From: Clostridiales bacterium
GTDB taxonomy: Bacteria; Bacillota; Clostridia; Oscillospirales; Oscillospiraceae
Direction of reading: 5' to 3'
Length of the DNA stretch: 64,000 nt
Assembly (NCBI GenBank): GCA_022764045.1
Contig: JALERU010000049.1
Coordinates: 1 to 64,000 of the forward strand
The position numbers and the translations under genes were made by a program. Of this stretch, positions 33,201 to 42,047 are shown piece after piece. The notes below the pieces were generated by a model. That model had not been told where the DNA came from. It ran no database searches and worked only from the letters and a program-made list of their open reading frames with translations. Position 1 is the first letter of the stretch. Each line of letters begins with the position of its first letter.

Positions 33201-36200
33201 TGTTCAGGTCCTGGAAGTTCAGATACCCAAACAGGTCGGTGGCCTGGTAGACGTACTCGTTGTTGCTGTCCTCAATCTTCAGATCACCATTCGGGAGAGT
33301 CACCGTTTTGACCTCAACCGTTTTTGTGCCCGTGTAGTTGCCTTGTCCGTTGAATGTAATCTGATCCGGGTTGTTCTCACTTCCCGGCTTCCCGTCTTCC
33401 GTAAGGAATATTTGCTCATAATCCCCGCCGGGAGAGAGCATCATGCCGTTGTAGGTGAGCACCGCTCTGGGCCGGGTGATACCCAGGTTATAGGTGGAGA
33501 CGTCGATTACCACCTTGGGGTGATCCACAATCTCCTCCACGTCCTTGTTATCAAGGCTTTTGGGATGCACGGTAAAAGGAATCGAATCCGTACCGCTATA
33601 GTTCCCCTTACCGGCCACAACAATTCTATAGGTGTCCGCATTGAGGATCAGGTTGGTGGCTACAAGTTCTGGCTCCGTCGTAGTGCTGCCGGTGGCAGGT
33701 TTGACTTCTCGGTATATCGACACCGTATAATCCCGGCCCTCCACCAGGATTTTGCCGCCGCTTCCTTTAACGGTCAGCTTGGGGTCAATCCGCTTGCCGG
33801 TGTAGATGGCTCCGTTCTCAGGCTCAACCTTTACAATGTCAATCTCATTCTGCCCAATCCTGATGGCGCCAATGGCCACATACTTGCCGGTACCATCGGT
33901 GGCCACCAACACGTGGCGGCCTGCATCCCGGGCCGGATCGTCAGGCAGGCCCACCTGGAGGGTGTACTGGGCGGCGTTCAGGCGCTCCGGTGTACTATCA
34001 CCGCTTTCCGATTTTTTCACCACCCGGAGGCTGTTGCCCGTGCTTCCTTCAAAGGTTTCGTCGTACATCTTCACGTCGCCGTCTACATAGATGTTCCCGT
34101 TGTAGGGCACGTTCAGAGGATCGGTTCCCCATTCCGCGTCTTCACCGTTCTTCGTCTGAATCGCCATGGTCAGCGGCTTTTCGGTGATGAGCAACGCCTG
34201 GTGGCCGGTGGCGGTGGCGCTGTAGTTGGGATCGGCCGCAAGGTCGATTCCCAGCGCAGTTGTCGCATTGGTAGAATTTTTTCCATCATAGGGATGAATC
34301 TCGATGGTATACAGCCCCTCGGCGCAGGGCAGGCCGTTGTCACCCACCTTAGCGTTGCTGTCGGCGGGGACGAAGGTGTAGGTTACGTTGTTCGTGCCCA
34401 GCTTGTTGCCGTAGATGTCGGTGATTTTCAAGCCATCGTCAGCTTTCTCGCCCTTGATCAGCTTCAGAATCGCAGCCTTGACCGCATCGGAGTCCGTCTC
34501 CACATTCTGAATGACCACATTGTTGGTCATCTCCGGGTTCAGCCGCCCGGTGTAGGGGGTGATTGTAAAGAGCTGCCCCTTCCAGCCGGAGACGCCGGTG
34601 TAGTTGACGCTCTGGCCCTCAATGGCGGCCACTTCCACCGAGTAGGTCCCCACACCCTGGCCGTCGATCTTTTGGACGGAGGGCTTTTTACCATCAAGCT
34701 CCACGCCGTACCACGAACCGGTGGCGGTGTAGTAGGTTTCATCGGCGTAGTAGTAGGTGGTGCCGCCGATTTCCCCGGCCTTGTTTCCTTCCGTCCCTTG
34801 CGTCGTCAGCTTCCGGTAATACACCTGCAAATCGTCGCCGCTGGTGAGGTTCAGGTTGGTGTGGTTATCCCGCACCCGCACGGTGCCCCCGCGGGAGGTG
34901 TTGCCGCCCTCCTGGCCCTTCGGGCCGATGTAAGAGGCGGTGTCCGGCGTCACGGAGGTGATGACCACCGACTCATCGCTGACCTTTTTCCGATGGATGG
35001 TCAGCTCGCTCAGGCCGCTGATGGAAGAGGCGCTGTTGTCGGCGCGATATTTGTCGTTGACCTTCCAGTAGTCGGCGTAGGAGGCCGCGTACTCATCGCC
35101 GCCGGTGAAGGAGCTGGTGAGGTAATAGATGTGATCATCGCTCGCCGGGAAGACCGGGTTGGCGTCGGTGCCGGTGTAGCGGTACAGCTTCGCCTCACCG
35201 TTGAACTGCACCCGGGCGGTGAGGACGCGGTTCTTCACGCCGTCCACCACCTGGGCCATGGTCACCGTGACCACGCCGTTGGCGTTGTTCACCGGGTTGC
35301 CGTAGGCGTCCTTCAAAACGGTGTCGATGGCCAGGGGGTGCGTTTTGTTGTCGTAGCCGTAGGCGCGCTCGTAGATGTAGTAGATGGGGTAGTAGGTGTC
35401 TTTCTCCATATCCTGTTTATTATTAGTTCCATCCGTCGGCTTCTCCGTGCGAATATTTTCATCCGTGGCATTGCCGTCTTTACTGTGCTCGGTGCACACC
35501 AGCCGGGGGATGACGTCCTTGACGCGGGGATAGAGGTAGCCGTCGGTGCCGATGAACCAGTTGGGGGCGTCGTCGCCGTCATTAGTATAGTTGCTCTTGT
35601 CCGTTGTCACCGAGTCTGCCAGCGCAAAGTGGCTGCGCAGGTTGTGGCCGGTGGTGCTGGCCGCCCGTTCAACATCGCCTTGAATCACCCGGCGTTCTGT
35701 GTATTTATTCTCGCTGACCAGACTACCCAGGTCCGTATAGATGGTGGCGGCGAGGTCGTCGCCCTCTGCGGAGGCATCGTACTCCGGCCAGGCCTTGTGC
35801 TCCAGGGCAGTGATGCAAGCGTTCCCATCTGCCAGCAGCACCTTCCCGGCGTGGCTGTCTTTGTCCATCTCCAGCGTGCCGCCGTTGGTTGCTGTAGTAG
35901 CGTTCACTGTCACGGCGTAGTTGCCATTTACATTCAGGGTGGCCTCGTTCAGGGTCAGTTTGCCGGAATTGCTTACCACAAACTGGCTGGTGGGATCTGC
36001 TCCGGCTGCTGCGGCGGCCACGCCGCCGGTTACGGTGCCGTTTTTCAGGGTCAGGTGGTAGTTGCTCAGGGTCTGCTGGGGCATGCCCTGGAGGTCCAGG
36101 GTGAAGTTGTTCAGGTCGAAGATGACGTTGGCGTTATCTGGCAGCCGAGCAAAACCCATGGTTACGCCAGTATTGCCGTAGTAGTGGACCGTGTTGTTCT

Positions 36201-39200
36201 CACCTGCCGTCAGCGGGGTGATGGTGCAGGTGTCCCAATCCTTCTTTGCATACTCGCCCGTTTCGGCATTCATCACATTCGCCATGCGGATGAAGGCGTG
36301 GTCCATGGTGTCGTAGTATTCGGTGAGGACAGGGTCGGTTTTGTTCTCGCCGTCCTTCGCTGTCATCTTCAGCTCCACCGCCGGAGGCGCAAATTTTGCT
36401 ACGATGAGGATGTTGTCCGTGCCGCCGGTGTAGGTTAATACATCAGTTGTTGTATCATAACCCAGCTTGCCGGTCAGATCATTTTCTGTAACGCCATCAC
36501 GATATTTCCAGCCAGTCGGAATACCGGTGGTCGGATATTCCAAGTTTCCATTCAGCGTGATTTTCTCAAAGGTCGCATCCGCCATGGGCTTATAGATGAA
36601 CTGGCCGAAGACCCGTTCACCCTTTTCCTGATCCGGGTTACTGTTGACGGCGGAACGGTCGGACTTATAGATGGTCAGGGATTTCAAAATGCCCTTCTGG
36701 TGGCCCTTGTCGTCGGTTACCGGGTTGAGATTCAGGCTCATCTTCATGCCGGTGGAGAAGTAGGACTGCTGCCCGTCGCTGGAGCTGGTCAGGCCATCCG
36801 CGCTCAGCTTCACGCTGCCGATCTCGGACTTCACCGGGTTGCCGTCTTCAACCGCCCCGTCCAGCTCATTTAGCGTGACAGCCAGGTAGTTGTTGGTGGT
36901 AAAGTCGGCCACCAGGGTTAGGTTTTTGCTCTCGTTATAGGTTGAACCAGCGGTTAGGCTTCCGCTATTCGGAGCTAACGTCACATTGCCGTTGTCCACC
37001 TCCGCCATCAGCCAGCGGCCCAGGCTCTTGCCGGGTTCAATCTGCAGAACGCCGGTTTTTCCGTCTTCGTCCTTTAATTGGTTGGCCGTGTCCCAGCCCA
37101 AAATGGTGTAGTTCTGCCCCGGCACCACCATGTCTGTTACGTGGTGGGAACCCAGTTCGTCAGCTTCCTTCAACCGGTCATAGTAGGTGATGGTGTAGTA
37201 GTTCAGCTCGATGATGTTGGTTTCCCCTTGCGCACTGGAAAGCGCCATGGGAAACCCCCGGTAATGGGCCGTCTTTTCATTGTCCTGCGTCAGTAGGATA
37301 GCATACTGATCCTTGCTTGCCATCTGGATGATGTTGGTACCCAGCGCAGTCTCCCGGGAGTTGATGGTCAGCTTGTTCTCGGGGGTCTGGTTGGTTCCCT
37401 TGTAGGCAGCGGTCAGCTCAACCACATGCCCCTGCTCCAAATACAGCCGGTCGTTGCCGCTGGCGTAGGCGCCCTGGTCCAGAAGCAGGGTGCCACGGTT
37501 GTAGACGCCGCCGCCGAAGCCGTTGATGGTGTCGTTGTCGCCAGAGGTCAAGTGGTTGTTGTTGATCCGGGCGTTTTTCAGGGTCAGCTTGCCGAAGGAG
37601 CCGGCCACATCTGTGCCCAAGTCCTCGTCTTTTGGATCAATTACCCCTGTTTTCTGGTCGGTATCGGTTGTCGTCGTCTTTACGCAGTCAATGTACGCGC
37701 CGCCGCCGTAGGTGGCGGTGTTGTCCTGCAGATCGGCGCTTTCCAGGGTCACCTCGGAGTAGGCCCCCGCGTAGATGCCGCCGCCATAGACGGCGGTGTT
37801 CCCGGCCACGTCGCTGGAAATGGTGACGGTAACCTTTTTATCTGCTGCGCCCATGGCAGCCAGGCCACCGCCGATGGTTGCCTTGTTGCCGGTCAGGGTG
37901 AGCTGGTTTCCGATCTCCAGGGCGTTGTTCGTATTCACGTTGCCGCTGGTGAAGATACCGCCGCCCATGCCTTTCAGGATGGTCCCGGCGGTGAGCTCCC
38001 CGGCGGTGTTGTTGGTGATGGCCGTCGGGCCGGTGAAGGTCACTTTGCCGCCATACTGGGCCAGGCCGCCGCCGTTTGCCTGGGACCAGTTTTTGGTGAT
38101 GGTCACGCCGCCCAGCTTGGCTTTGACGTCTTTAGCCAGATACAGACCGCCGCCGCAGCCGGGGTTGTCACAACCGGTACTTGTAGGTTCACTTTCACTA
38201 TATCCGCTGATGGTCAGGTCATAGGCTTTGTTCTTCGTGGCCGCGCCGTTTCCTTGCACGGCCGCGTTGCCGGAGATGGTGCCGCCGGTGAGGTTCAGCT
38301 CACCGCCCAGACCGGCAACCGCGCCCCATTCGCCCCGGTTGCCGGAGATGGTGCCGCCGGTCATTTTGAATGTACCACTTTCAACATTCACCGCGCCCGC
38401 GCCGTAGTAGTATTTGGGCTGGCCGTGGTAGAGGGGGTCTTTCCCCTCCTCTATGGCTTTCATTTGTTTTGTCTTATCGTAGCGGGGCATAGCGCCGGTG
38501 TTGTCGGTCAGGGCGCCGCCCTTCATGTTGAAGATGCCCTTGTTATACACTGCGCCCGCCAGGGGGCTGACGCCCTTGGAAATGGTGGCCCCGTCCATCA
38601 TGGTGAAGGTACCCTGGTTATACACCGTGCCGGGGGTCGTGGTAGATTTGTTGGTGTGCTTGGTCAGGGTCACGCCGCTGTGGATGGTGGCGGAGGCGTC
38701 CTTCTCCACCTTCAGCATGGGGCCGTCCACAGGGTAGGAATAGTTGCCGTCGAAGACCAGGGAGCCGTAGCCCATGCCCAGTTGGGTCTCCTGGCCGAAG
38801 TGCAGGGTGCTGCCGTTCTTGACCACGATGGCAGCGGAGGTGTCGGTTGCTGGTTCTGTTCCCGTTTCCTTGTTCAGCTCCAGCGCGCTGGACAGGGTGA
38901 TGGTGTAGTCGTTACGGACGTTGTAGTTATAGGATGTTTTATAATATGTTTCTCCGTTACTCTCTACCTTGTTACTGTCATCCCCACTCTCCACCAGGAA
39001 ATCGCCGCTCATCACATAGTAGCCGTGCTCGTCCTTGTGCTGCTGGTCAAAGTAGCAGGTGCCGCCGGACATACTGGACGCCACGCCCGCCGAGCTGGTG
39101 CTCTCGGCCAGCAGAGTGATTTCCTTTGCTCCGTTCTTGCCCAGCACAGCGGAGTCCATCATGGTGGCGTTGTAGAAGATGTACAGGGTGTCGCCGTCCT

Positions 39201-41547
39201 TCGCGTCGGTGAAGGCATCGTCCAGGTTGTCGTAGATGCGGTAGTAGGTTTTGGTTACATTCTCGCTTCCTACTGTCTCCTCAACCTCCACCGGCGTGCC
39301 GTTGCGGATCCAGTATTGCTTGGTCTCTTTGTACTCCTGGAGGGTCAGGTAGCCGCTGACGTTGTCCTCTGCTCCCGGTTGCGTGGCTTTCAGATACCAC
39401 TGGGTGCTGTCCAGGCCAAATTTGTTTTCCTGGATGTCGAGGGTTTTGTCCTCGTCTTTGGAGAACTCTACGATCTTTCGGCCTTCGCTGGCATGATCAT
39501 ATTGTGTACTTCCTCCCGTAGTTTTCCAGAAGTCCTCTGAAAACTCAAAGATGCCCACGGTGCCAATATAGGCTTTGTCCAGTTCTCCGCTTACCAGAAC
39601 AGGGATTTGATCGTTCATCACGTTTTCAAAATATACCGTGTTCTGGGTGTCAATTCGCGCTCCTCCCGACATGGTCAGCAGGTGGTGTTTACTTTGAACA
39701 GTCCCCTCATTTTTGCCTACTTTGTTTACAATATACATACCGCCGCCCTTTTTATAAGCGGTGTTGCCGGTCATCACAAAGTTACCTGACAGAGTCGCTT
39801 CCGTATTCGCTTTGTCGGGTGCTTTCTCCTCGTTTCCATCTGCGTAAATGGCTGTGCCGCCGCCGTTGACCGCTTTGTTCTGCTGGATAGTGCCTCCGGA
39901 CAGCTTCAGATGCGCGCCCTTTGTATAGGCACCTGATCCGGCGCAGATACCGCCGCCATAGCCGCCGTAATTTGTTTGATTCGTGGTAACCATTGCCTCG
40001 TTGTAGGCAATGGTGCCGCCGAACATAGATACCGAAGCAGCGGACAATCCATCGCTATTCTCATTTGTTTCTCCATAGCTTGCCGCAATACCGACACCGC
40101 CACCATAGCCTGCGGTGTTGCTGCTGATCTCACCGCCGTGGATGTTGATCTTTCCGTTCCAGGCCACCACACCGCCGCCATAGCCGCCGGCGAAATTGTG
40201 ATGAATTTTTCCGCTATACAAGTCCAAAACGGAACCGCAGCGCACCATGATGCCGCCGCCGTCTCCTGCTCCGTTTCCATCATTTTTGAGCCCTGCGTGG
40301 TTATCAGAAACCTCTCCGCCATACATCGTCATAGACGCATAATCTAAGGCCACACCGCCGCCATCCGCAGCGCCTATATAACCATATGCAGCATTGTTTT
40401 CGATGCATCCGCCATACATTACAGCTTCAGCTTTGTTTTTATTAGCTAGTTTATTTATATCATTATTATCATCATAATCATATGTCCAACTTACTTTACT
40501 GTTGCCAATGTAAACTGCACCCATGCCACGGTCAGTATTAGTGCTAGCATCAGCTTTTGTCGCACACTTCGTAACCATACCGCCGTACATATTCAGCTTG
40601 GAACCAGCTTCGCTATAAATGGCGCTGCCAAAATTTCCTTGTTTATCGTTGTTTTGCAGCGTTACGCCATTCCAGAGATTCAGTGTGCCGGTGCTCTTGA
40701 TGAGGGATGCGGTTGCTCCGACGCCCGTGTTGGAAAAAATGAAATGTTTATTGTTATCATCATAAAAAACAATGGTATTTTCATTAAAAGAGGACTTGCT
40801 CGGAGTATACTCACTTCCTTTTTGCCACACCGCGCCGCCGTCGATGACCAGATTACCACCGGACTGGGTTACTTCATAATTCCCCTTCTGCAGGGCTTCC
40901 TCGTCTTTTGTGCTGATTGTGCCGTCGCCCAAGATAAGCTGGCCGGGGTTGGTCACATTGAACAGAACGCCATCCGCATATTTGCTGTCCCGTTTCAGGG
41001 TAATGGTCTTGTCTTTTTCCACAGAGATATGAATGGTACGGCTAATCTCAATCGTTTTATCCCAAGTCCATGTCTCTTTACCATCATCTTGATCCGTGGT
41101 CAGCACAATATCCGTCACGTTGTTGTTTCCAACAGCTGCCGCAAGACCTGTAAAGCTCTTTACCTTAACAGCAGAATCCACCTCAGCCTGTCTCGTCTTC
41201 CCCTGGGGCTGGGCGGACGCAGGCTCCGCCGGGGTGCTCTCCTCCGTTTGGGCGGGGGCTGCTCCCGCCGCTTCCTCCTGGGCGGGAACGGTCCCTTCAT
41301 CCGTCTCCGGTGCAGGGGTTTCGCCGCTCTCTTCCTGGGTCTCCTCAGGGGCCGCCGGGTCCGCCGCAACAGGCCAATCCGCCGCCAAGCTTGCCTGACA
41401 ACCCTTATGGGCCGCAATCGCGCCGGAAGCTTCTCCCCCTGTGCTGGCCCCCGTGTCTGTATCCCCGCCCGTGGCCCAGGCCGTTGACGGCAGCAGGGAC
41501 GAAACCATACACGCCGCAAGCAACAAGGAAACAAAACGTCTTTTCAT
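27235..41547 (-). CDS. Giant secreted SLH-domain surface protein
   Basis: This 4,770-residue protein is encoded by one intact 14.3 kb frame. Residues 1-30 are a signal peptide (KRRFVSLLLAACMVSSLLPSTAWA), followed by a Pro/Glu/Thr-rich linker. Residues 150-720 and 950-1480 repeat GGTI..N.A..GGG units typical of right-handed beta-helices. Residues about 2300-3620 hold many Ig-like and MBG-like modules (YTGKAI, YGDDIPTFTY, GNYTG). Residues about 3640-4450 are InlB/Flg_new-type repeats (YDANGG...FxGW), 4460-4540 a divergent InlB-like domain, and 4570-4720 three SLH repeats (FGPERSITRAE). It should be non-covalently held on cell-wall polymer and act in adhesion or glycan binding. The start at 41547 follows aaggaggg. 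Confidence 0.93.
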   Translation of the reverse strand: MKRRFVSLLLAACMVSSLLPSTAWATGGDTDTGASTGGEASGAIAAHKGCQASLAADWPVAADPAAPEETQEESGETPAPETDEGTVPAQEEAAGAAPAQTEESTPAEPASAQPQGKTRQAEVDSAVKVKSFTGLAAAVGNNNVTDIVLTTDQDDGKETWTWDKTIEISRTIHISVEKDKTITLKRDSKYADGVLFNVTNPGQLILGDGTISTKDEEALQKGNYEVTQSGGNLVIDGGAVWQKGSEYTPSKSSFNENTIVFYDDNNKHFIFSNTGVGATASLIKSTGTLNLWNGVTLQNNDKQGNFGSAIYSEAGSKLNMYGGMVTKCATKADASTNTDRGMGAVYIGNSKVSWTYDYDDNNDINKLANKNKAEAVMYGGCIENNAAYGYIGAADGGGVALDYASMTMYGGEVSDNHAGLKNDGNGAGDGGGIMVRCGSVLDLYSGKIHHNFAGGYGGGVVAWNGKINIHGGEISSNTAGYGGGVGIAASYGETNENSDGLSAASVSMFGGTIAYNEAMVTTNQTNYGGYGGGICAGSGAYTKGAHLKLSGGTIQQNKAVNGGGTAIYADGNEEKAPDKANTEATLSGNFVMTGNTAYKKGGGMYIVNKVGKNEGTVQSKHHLLTMSGGARIDTQNTVYFENVMNDQIPVLVSGELDKAYIGTVGIFEFSEDFWKTTGGSTQYDHASEGRKIVEFSKDEDKTLDIQENKFGLDSTQWYLKATQPGAEDNVSGYLTLQEYKETKQYWIRNGTPVEVEETVGSENVTKTYYRIYDNLDDAFTDAKDGDTLYIFYNATMMDSAVLGKNGAKEITLLAESTSSAGVASSMSGGTCYFDQQHKDEHGYYVMSGDFLVESGDDSNKVESNGETYYKTSYNYNVRNDYTITLSSALELNKETGTEPATDTSAAIVVKNGSTLHFGQETQLGMGYGSLVFDGNYSYPVDGPMLKVEKDASATIHSGVTLTKHTNKSTTTPGTVYNQGTFTMMDGATISKGVSPLAGAVYNKGIFNMKGGALTDNTGAMPRYDKTKQMKAIEEGKDPLYHGQPKYYYGAGAVNVESGTFKMTGGTISGNRGEWGAVAGLGGELNLTGGTISGNAAVQGNGAATKNKAYDLTISGYSESEPTSTGCDNPGCGGGLYLAKDVKAKLGGVTITKNWSQANGGGLAQYGGKVTFTGPTAITNNTAGELTAGTILKGMGGGIFTSGNVNTNNALEIGNQLTLTGNKATIGGGLAAMGAADKKVTVTISSDVAGNTAVYGGGIYAGAYSEVTLESADLQDNTATYGGGAYIDCVKTTTTDTDQKTGVIDPKDEDLGTDVAGSFGKLTLKNARINNNHLTSGDNDTINGFGGGVYNRGTLLLDQGAYASGNDRLYLEQGHVVELTAAYKGTNQTPENKLTINSRETALGTNIIQMASKDQYAILLTQDNEKTAHYRGFPMALSSAQGETNIIELNYYTITYYDRLKEADELGSHHVTDMVVPGQNYTILGWDTANQLKDEDGKTGVLQIEPGKSLGRWLMAEVDNGNVTLAPNSGSLTAGSTYNESKNLTLVADFTTNNYLAVTLNELDGAVEDGNPVKSEIGSVKLSADGLTSSSDGQQSYFSTGMKMSLNLNPVTDDKGHQKGILKSLTIYKSDRSAVNSNPDQEKGERVFGQFIYKPMADATFEKITLNGNLEYPTTGIPTGWKYRDGVTENDLTGKLGYDTTTDVLTYTGGTDNILIVAKFAPPAVELKMTAKDGENKTDPVLTEYYDTMDHAFIRMANVMNAETGEYAKKDWDTCTITPLTAGENNTVHYYGNTGVTMGFARLPDNANVIFDLNNFTLDLQGMPQQTLSNYHLTLKNGTVTGGVAAAAAGADPTSQFVVSNSGKLTLNEATLNVNGNYAVTVNATTATNGGTLEMDKDSHAGKVLLADGNACITALEHKAWPEYDASAEGDDLAATIYTDLGSLVSENKYTERRVIQGDVERAASTTGHNLRSHFALADSVTTDKSNYTNDGDDAPNWFIGTDGYLYPRVKDVIPRLVCTEHSKDGNATDENIRTEKPTDGTNNKQDMEKDTYYPIYYIYERAYGYDNKTHPLAIDTVLKDAYGNPVNNANGVVTVTMAQVVDGVKNRVLTARVQFNGEAKLYRYTGTDANPVFPASDDHIYYLTSSFTGGDEYAASYADYWKVNDKYRADNSASSISGLSELTIHRKKVSDESVVITSVTPDTASYIGPKGQEGGNTSRGGTVRVRDNHTNLNLTSGDDLQVYYRKLTTQGTEGNKAGEIGGTTYYYADETYYTATGSWYGVELDGKKPSVQKIDGQGVGTYSVEVAAIEGQSVNYTGVSGWKGQLFTITPYTGRLNPEMTNNVVIQNVETDSDAVKAAILKLIKGEKADDGLKITDIYGNKLGTNNVTYTFVPADSNAKVGDNGLPCAEGLYTIEIHPYDGKNSTNATTALGIDLAADPNYSATATGHQALLITEKPLTMAIQTKNGEDAEWGTDPLNVPYNGNIYVDGDVKMYDETFEGSTGNSLRVVKKSESGDSTPERLNAAQYTLQVGLPDDPARDAGRHVLVATDGTGKYVAIGAIRIGQNEIDIVKVEPENGAIYTGKRIDPKLTVKGSGGKILVEGRDYTVSIYREVKPATGSTTTEPELVATNLILNADTYRIVVAGKGNYSGTDSIPFTVHPKSLDNKDVEEIVDHPKVVIDVSTYNLGITRPRAVLTYNGMMLSPGGDYEQIFLTEDGKPGSENNPDQITFNGQGNYTGTKTVEVKTVTLPNGDLKIEDSNNEYVYQATDLFGYLNFQDLNIEEVKREANRLEPSFDNYEVKIASLEDYYKTSDGDDSTLVPAKYKILDMGGYVVKMTQEKDPNKFGYFFMRVTPRPVTVTVKDNSKIYGDDIPTFTYETNLSTLVGENERDGAAGEIGESGFFLYDEEKPENYPTGTLYRAEGEDVGNYYYSLNTFTAGPNYILTVSSDTMFSIHPKSLCEVEDDDPKPEQPADGIKVTCKNQVEYTGYPVTPLESLTFQAPLASLGTQTLHESRDYTLTYYRNNGTTETPNWSQLSAAPIAVGEYKVVITGMGNYTNQLEQTFSVVTAGKTLQVEIPDNQVTYKADAYRPKVTVKTEGGAALNSNNYSMTYSYTDTTGKTVTESETFASASTEFINAGTYTIHVNGTGNYAGAFGEATFTVKAKDLAEGNTDGGTTDVKVDPIAGKTYTGKAITFSGGLNDVTYAGLSTGGLTPHAELTYGTDYNLTYIDNTNAGTATAVLVGAGNYTGSRAVKFEIEPKDIYVAVGNTVKVYGENDPEYSYEVYEKSTEEGGVDDPSEYKPLQGINVTGKPGRVAGENAGTYALNLDEGSTLSAGPNYTIHLKNSELKDNPVLTIQKKAIGTGNQTAAERIVATIAYVEAKDGATWPVPEVTYWKEKGSEKLDPNTHFTVKYYKQDGTEVGPNTAITQDSVGSYYAIVTAKGTNYSKSIKLPFMVVKEGSYLALTANGGGVYNPDGGTATLTAMFGEKDVTSAASYTVICYPTAGSSQTIEVTKTDDIASFKTGDAGTYVIQAEYSDTVGDTPTAAFGSTTVVVTPKTIENSMVSAIPEQPYTGNAVVPKLTIEDGEKTLELGKDYTISVTDNVQPGATAKVTITGMGNYTGTTTKTFQIGPMQYTLKYDANGGNAESLPADAHSQGTFSVASGSGMTHDKSTVGDKEYPVLFVGWSQENDNGKIYKKGDNLPAMIYAGQTLRPEKTLTTLYAIWGYDTDGDGRADVVQSTVKVVYDKGIATGTPPTDDQTYLIGAMATAKDEGSLTYKKDNVEYVFMGWTPTAQAQNGQGEDTVKYAVDNLSDYVKLGSVYATGASFYVGNPSNGAFNLYPVWGADSDNNEVPDFLEGNILLIYDANGGVGAPAAQECKVGDKVILAGAQNDAPTRNGAVFLGWTENPEKLLTTPPKVNHLPGSEYEVKKPDGVTKYTTLYALWAKDENGNGKPDYEEARYTVTYEANGGQDGPTDNGQYLPDTTVTVLKGPTRDGYTFAGWKLNDTTYQPGQTFTITGDTTLTAVWTEIGKVKVTYHLSDSTTEESEPVERGNPVELRSSEGLTKEGYTFLGWTPGEKEKIFNTAEDIGDGDLGHLYQPGESLTLTDNVDLSPLWVKNELLLTHRLLSYRANGGEDSKIASTAFLLGKDATHTIVTDEPTREGYTFDGWKIDGEDTVYGKNGTKTYTVGDANVTFMAQWTANKTFTVTYKANGAEGVTVPTDNTAYQKDATVTVKNGLTREDYTFNGWNTQADGKGTLYQPGATFTITGDTTLYAMWTANVAHTVTYDLNGGTGTAPVDNNTYSPGKTVKVLEGKDLTKEGAQFAGWSTVEYKDTLTDLSQVKILYGKDGTFLMGSEDVKLFAVWATPEAMSVFYKMNFDFTVAGSSTRDQIATLPSEMFFKPSSTVNIKALQPYDLKDGYVFCGWSENKDSTTTIQDPNITITKDTTLYAVFATKTCQVYTQAGTGGSITPSATVAHGSDFTVTVTVNSGYQLDKVTVNGAEVTLDSTNSYTITKITKDTYVMVTFTKISSSKPTPTPDPDPKPVTPDDTGVSSILNTKDHDPFLFGYPNGTFGPERSITRAEVAQMFYNLLLKKDVPITVQFEDVPENAWYAQAVNTLASMGMINGVGSDRYEPERAITRAEFSAIATRFGKKTTAAKTTFVDVPESHWAYQYINVVASYGWVSGYGGNLFGPDDLITRAQAATMTNRMLGRLCDNDAIDRGEGRVFPDVTNAHWAWYQIAEATTEHDFTINKDYTAETWKK

Positions 41548-41620
41548 AAAATAGCCCTCCTTCAAATCGTCGATCAGATGCAAAATACTCTCTTTCTATT
41601 CCGGCGCGTTAGGAACACAA

Positions 41621-41661
41621 ATTCTGTCCCAGAATGGGACAGAATAAAGGGGTACCCCTTT
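41621..41661. repeat. Adjacent perfect palindromes in the surface-protein leader
   Basis: attctgtccca-GAA-tgggacagaat (11-bp stem) is followed directly by AAAGGGGTACCCCTTT, a 16-bp perfect palindrome. Both lie in the predicted 185-nt leader of the giant gene. They could bind a dimeric regulator as DNA or fold in the mRNA. The leader and upstream DNA contain no gene. Confidence 0.75.
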
Positions 41662-41738
41662 ATCGCGCGCAACATCCCCATGTGCCGTTGTTTCCGGCCC
41701 ATGGGCAGATCTCACCACTGATATATTGTTGATGCTTT

Positions 41739-41767
41739 AGTATATCATTCTCACACTTCCATTGCAA
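41739..41767 (-). promoter_or_regulatory. Promoter of the giant surface-protein gene
   Basis: On the minus strand TTGCAA, a 17-bp spacer and TATACT predict a start near 41731, about 185 nt before the ATG. Confidence 0.7.
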
Positions 41768-42005
41768 GAAAATTGTCTTTTTCGCTGTTTTTTCACCTAG
41801 TACCACCGAAAATTTAGTGTGGATTCCCTATCATTCCGCCCAAAGGCGGCCCATTGGCACACTCTCACACAGTACTTTATCATTTTATTCCTTATTGGGA
41901 AAGATGCAAGGGTTTGTGAAAATTTTGTGTGTTTTTGTGCAACTTGTGACGGAGGGCGGGGGTCATGTTGTTTCCCGCCTGGCCTCACACATTCCCGAAA
42001 ACGCC
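41768..42005. other. Gene-free stretch between cbiL and the surface protein
   Basis: This AT-richer intergenic DNA contains no convincing gene or RNA. The track ORFs here are short extensions of frames antisense to cbiL. Confidence 0.6.
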
Positions 42006-42045
42006 AAAAGGCCGGGAGAACGGTTTGTCCTCCCGACCCTTTTCT
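42006..42045 (-). terminator. Terminator of cbiL
   Basis: On the minus strand GGTCGGGAG pairs with CTCCCGGCC (one wobble) and is followed by TTTT, 10 nt after the cbiL stop. Confidence 0.8.
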
Positions 42046-42047
42046 TC

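Noticed and set aside
33343-36438. 1,031-aa plus-strand ORF, with others at 29863-31497 and 37426-39540
   Set aside because: They lie wholly antisense to the giant surface-protein gene. Long open antisense frames are expected from its GC-rich repeats, and none has a start site or recognisable domain.
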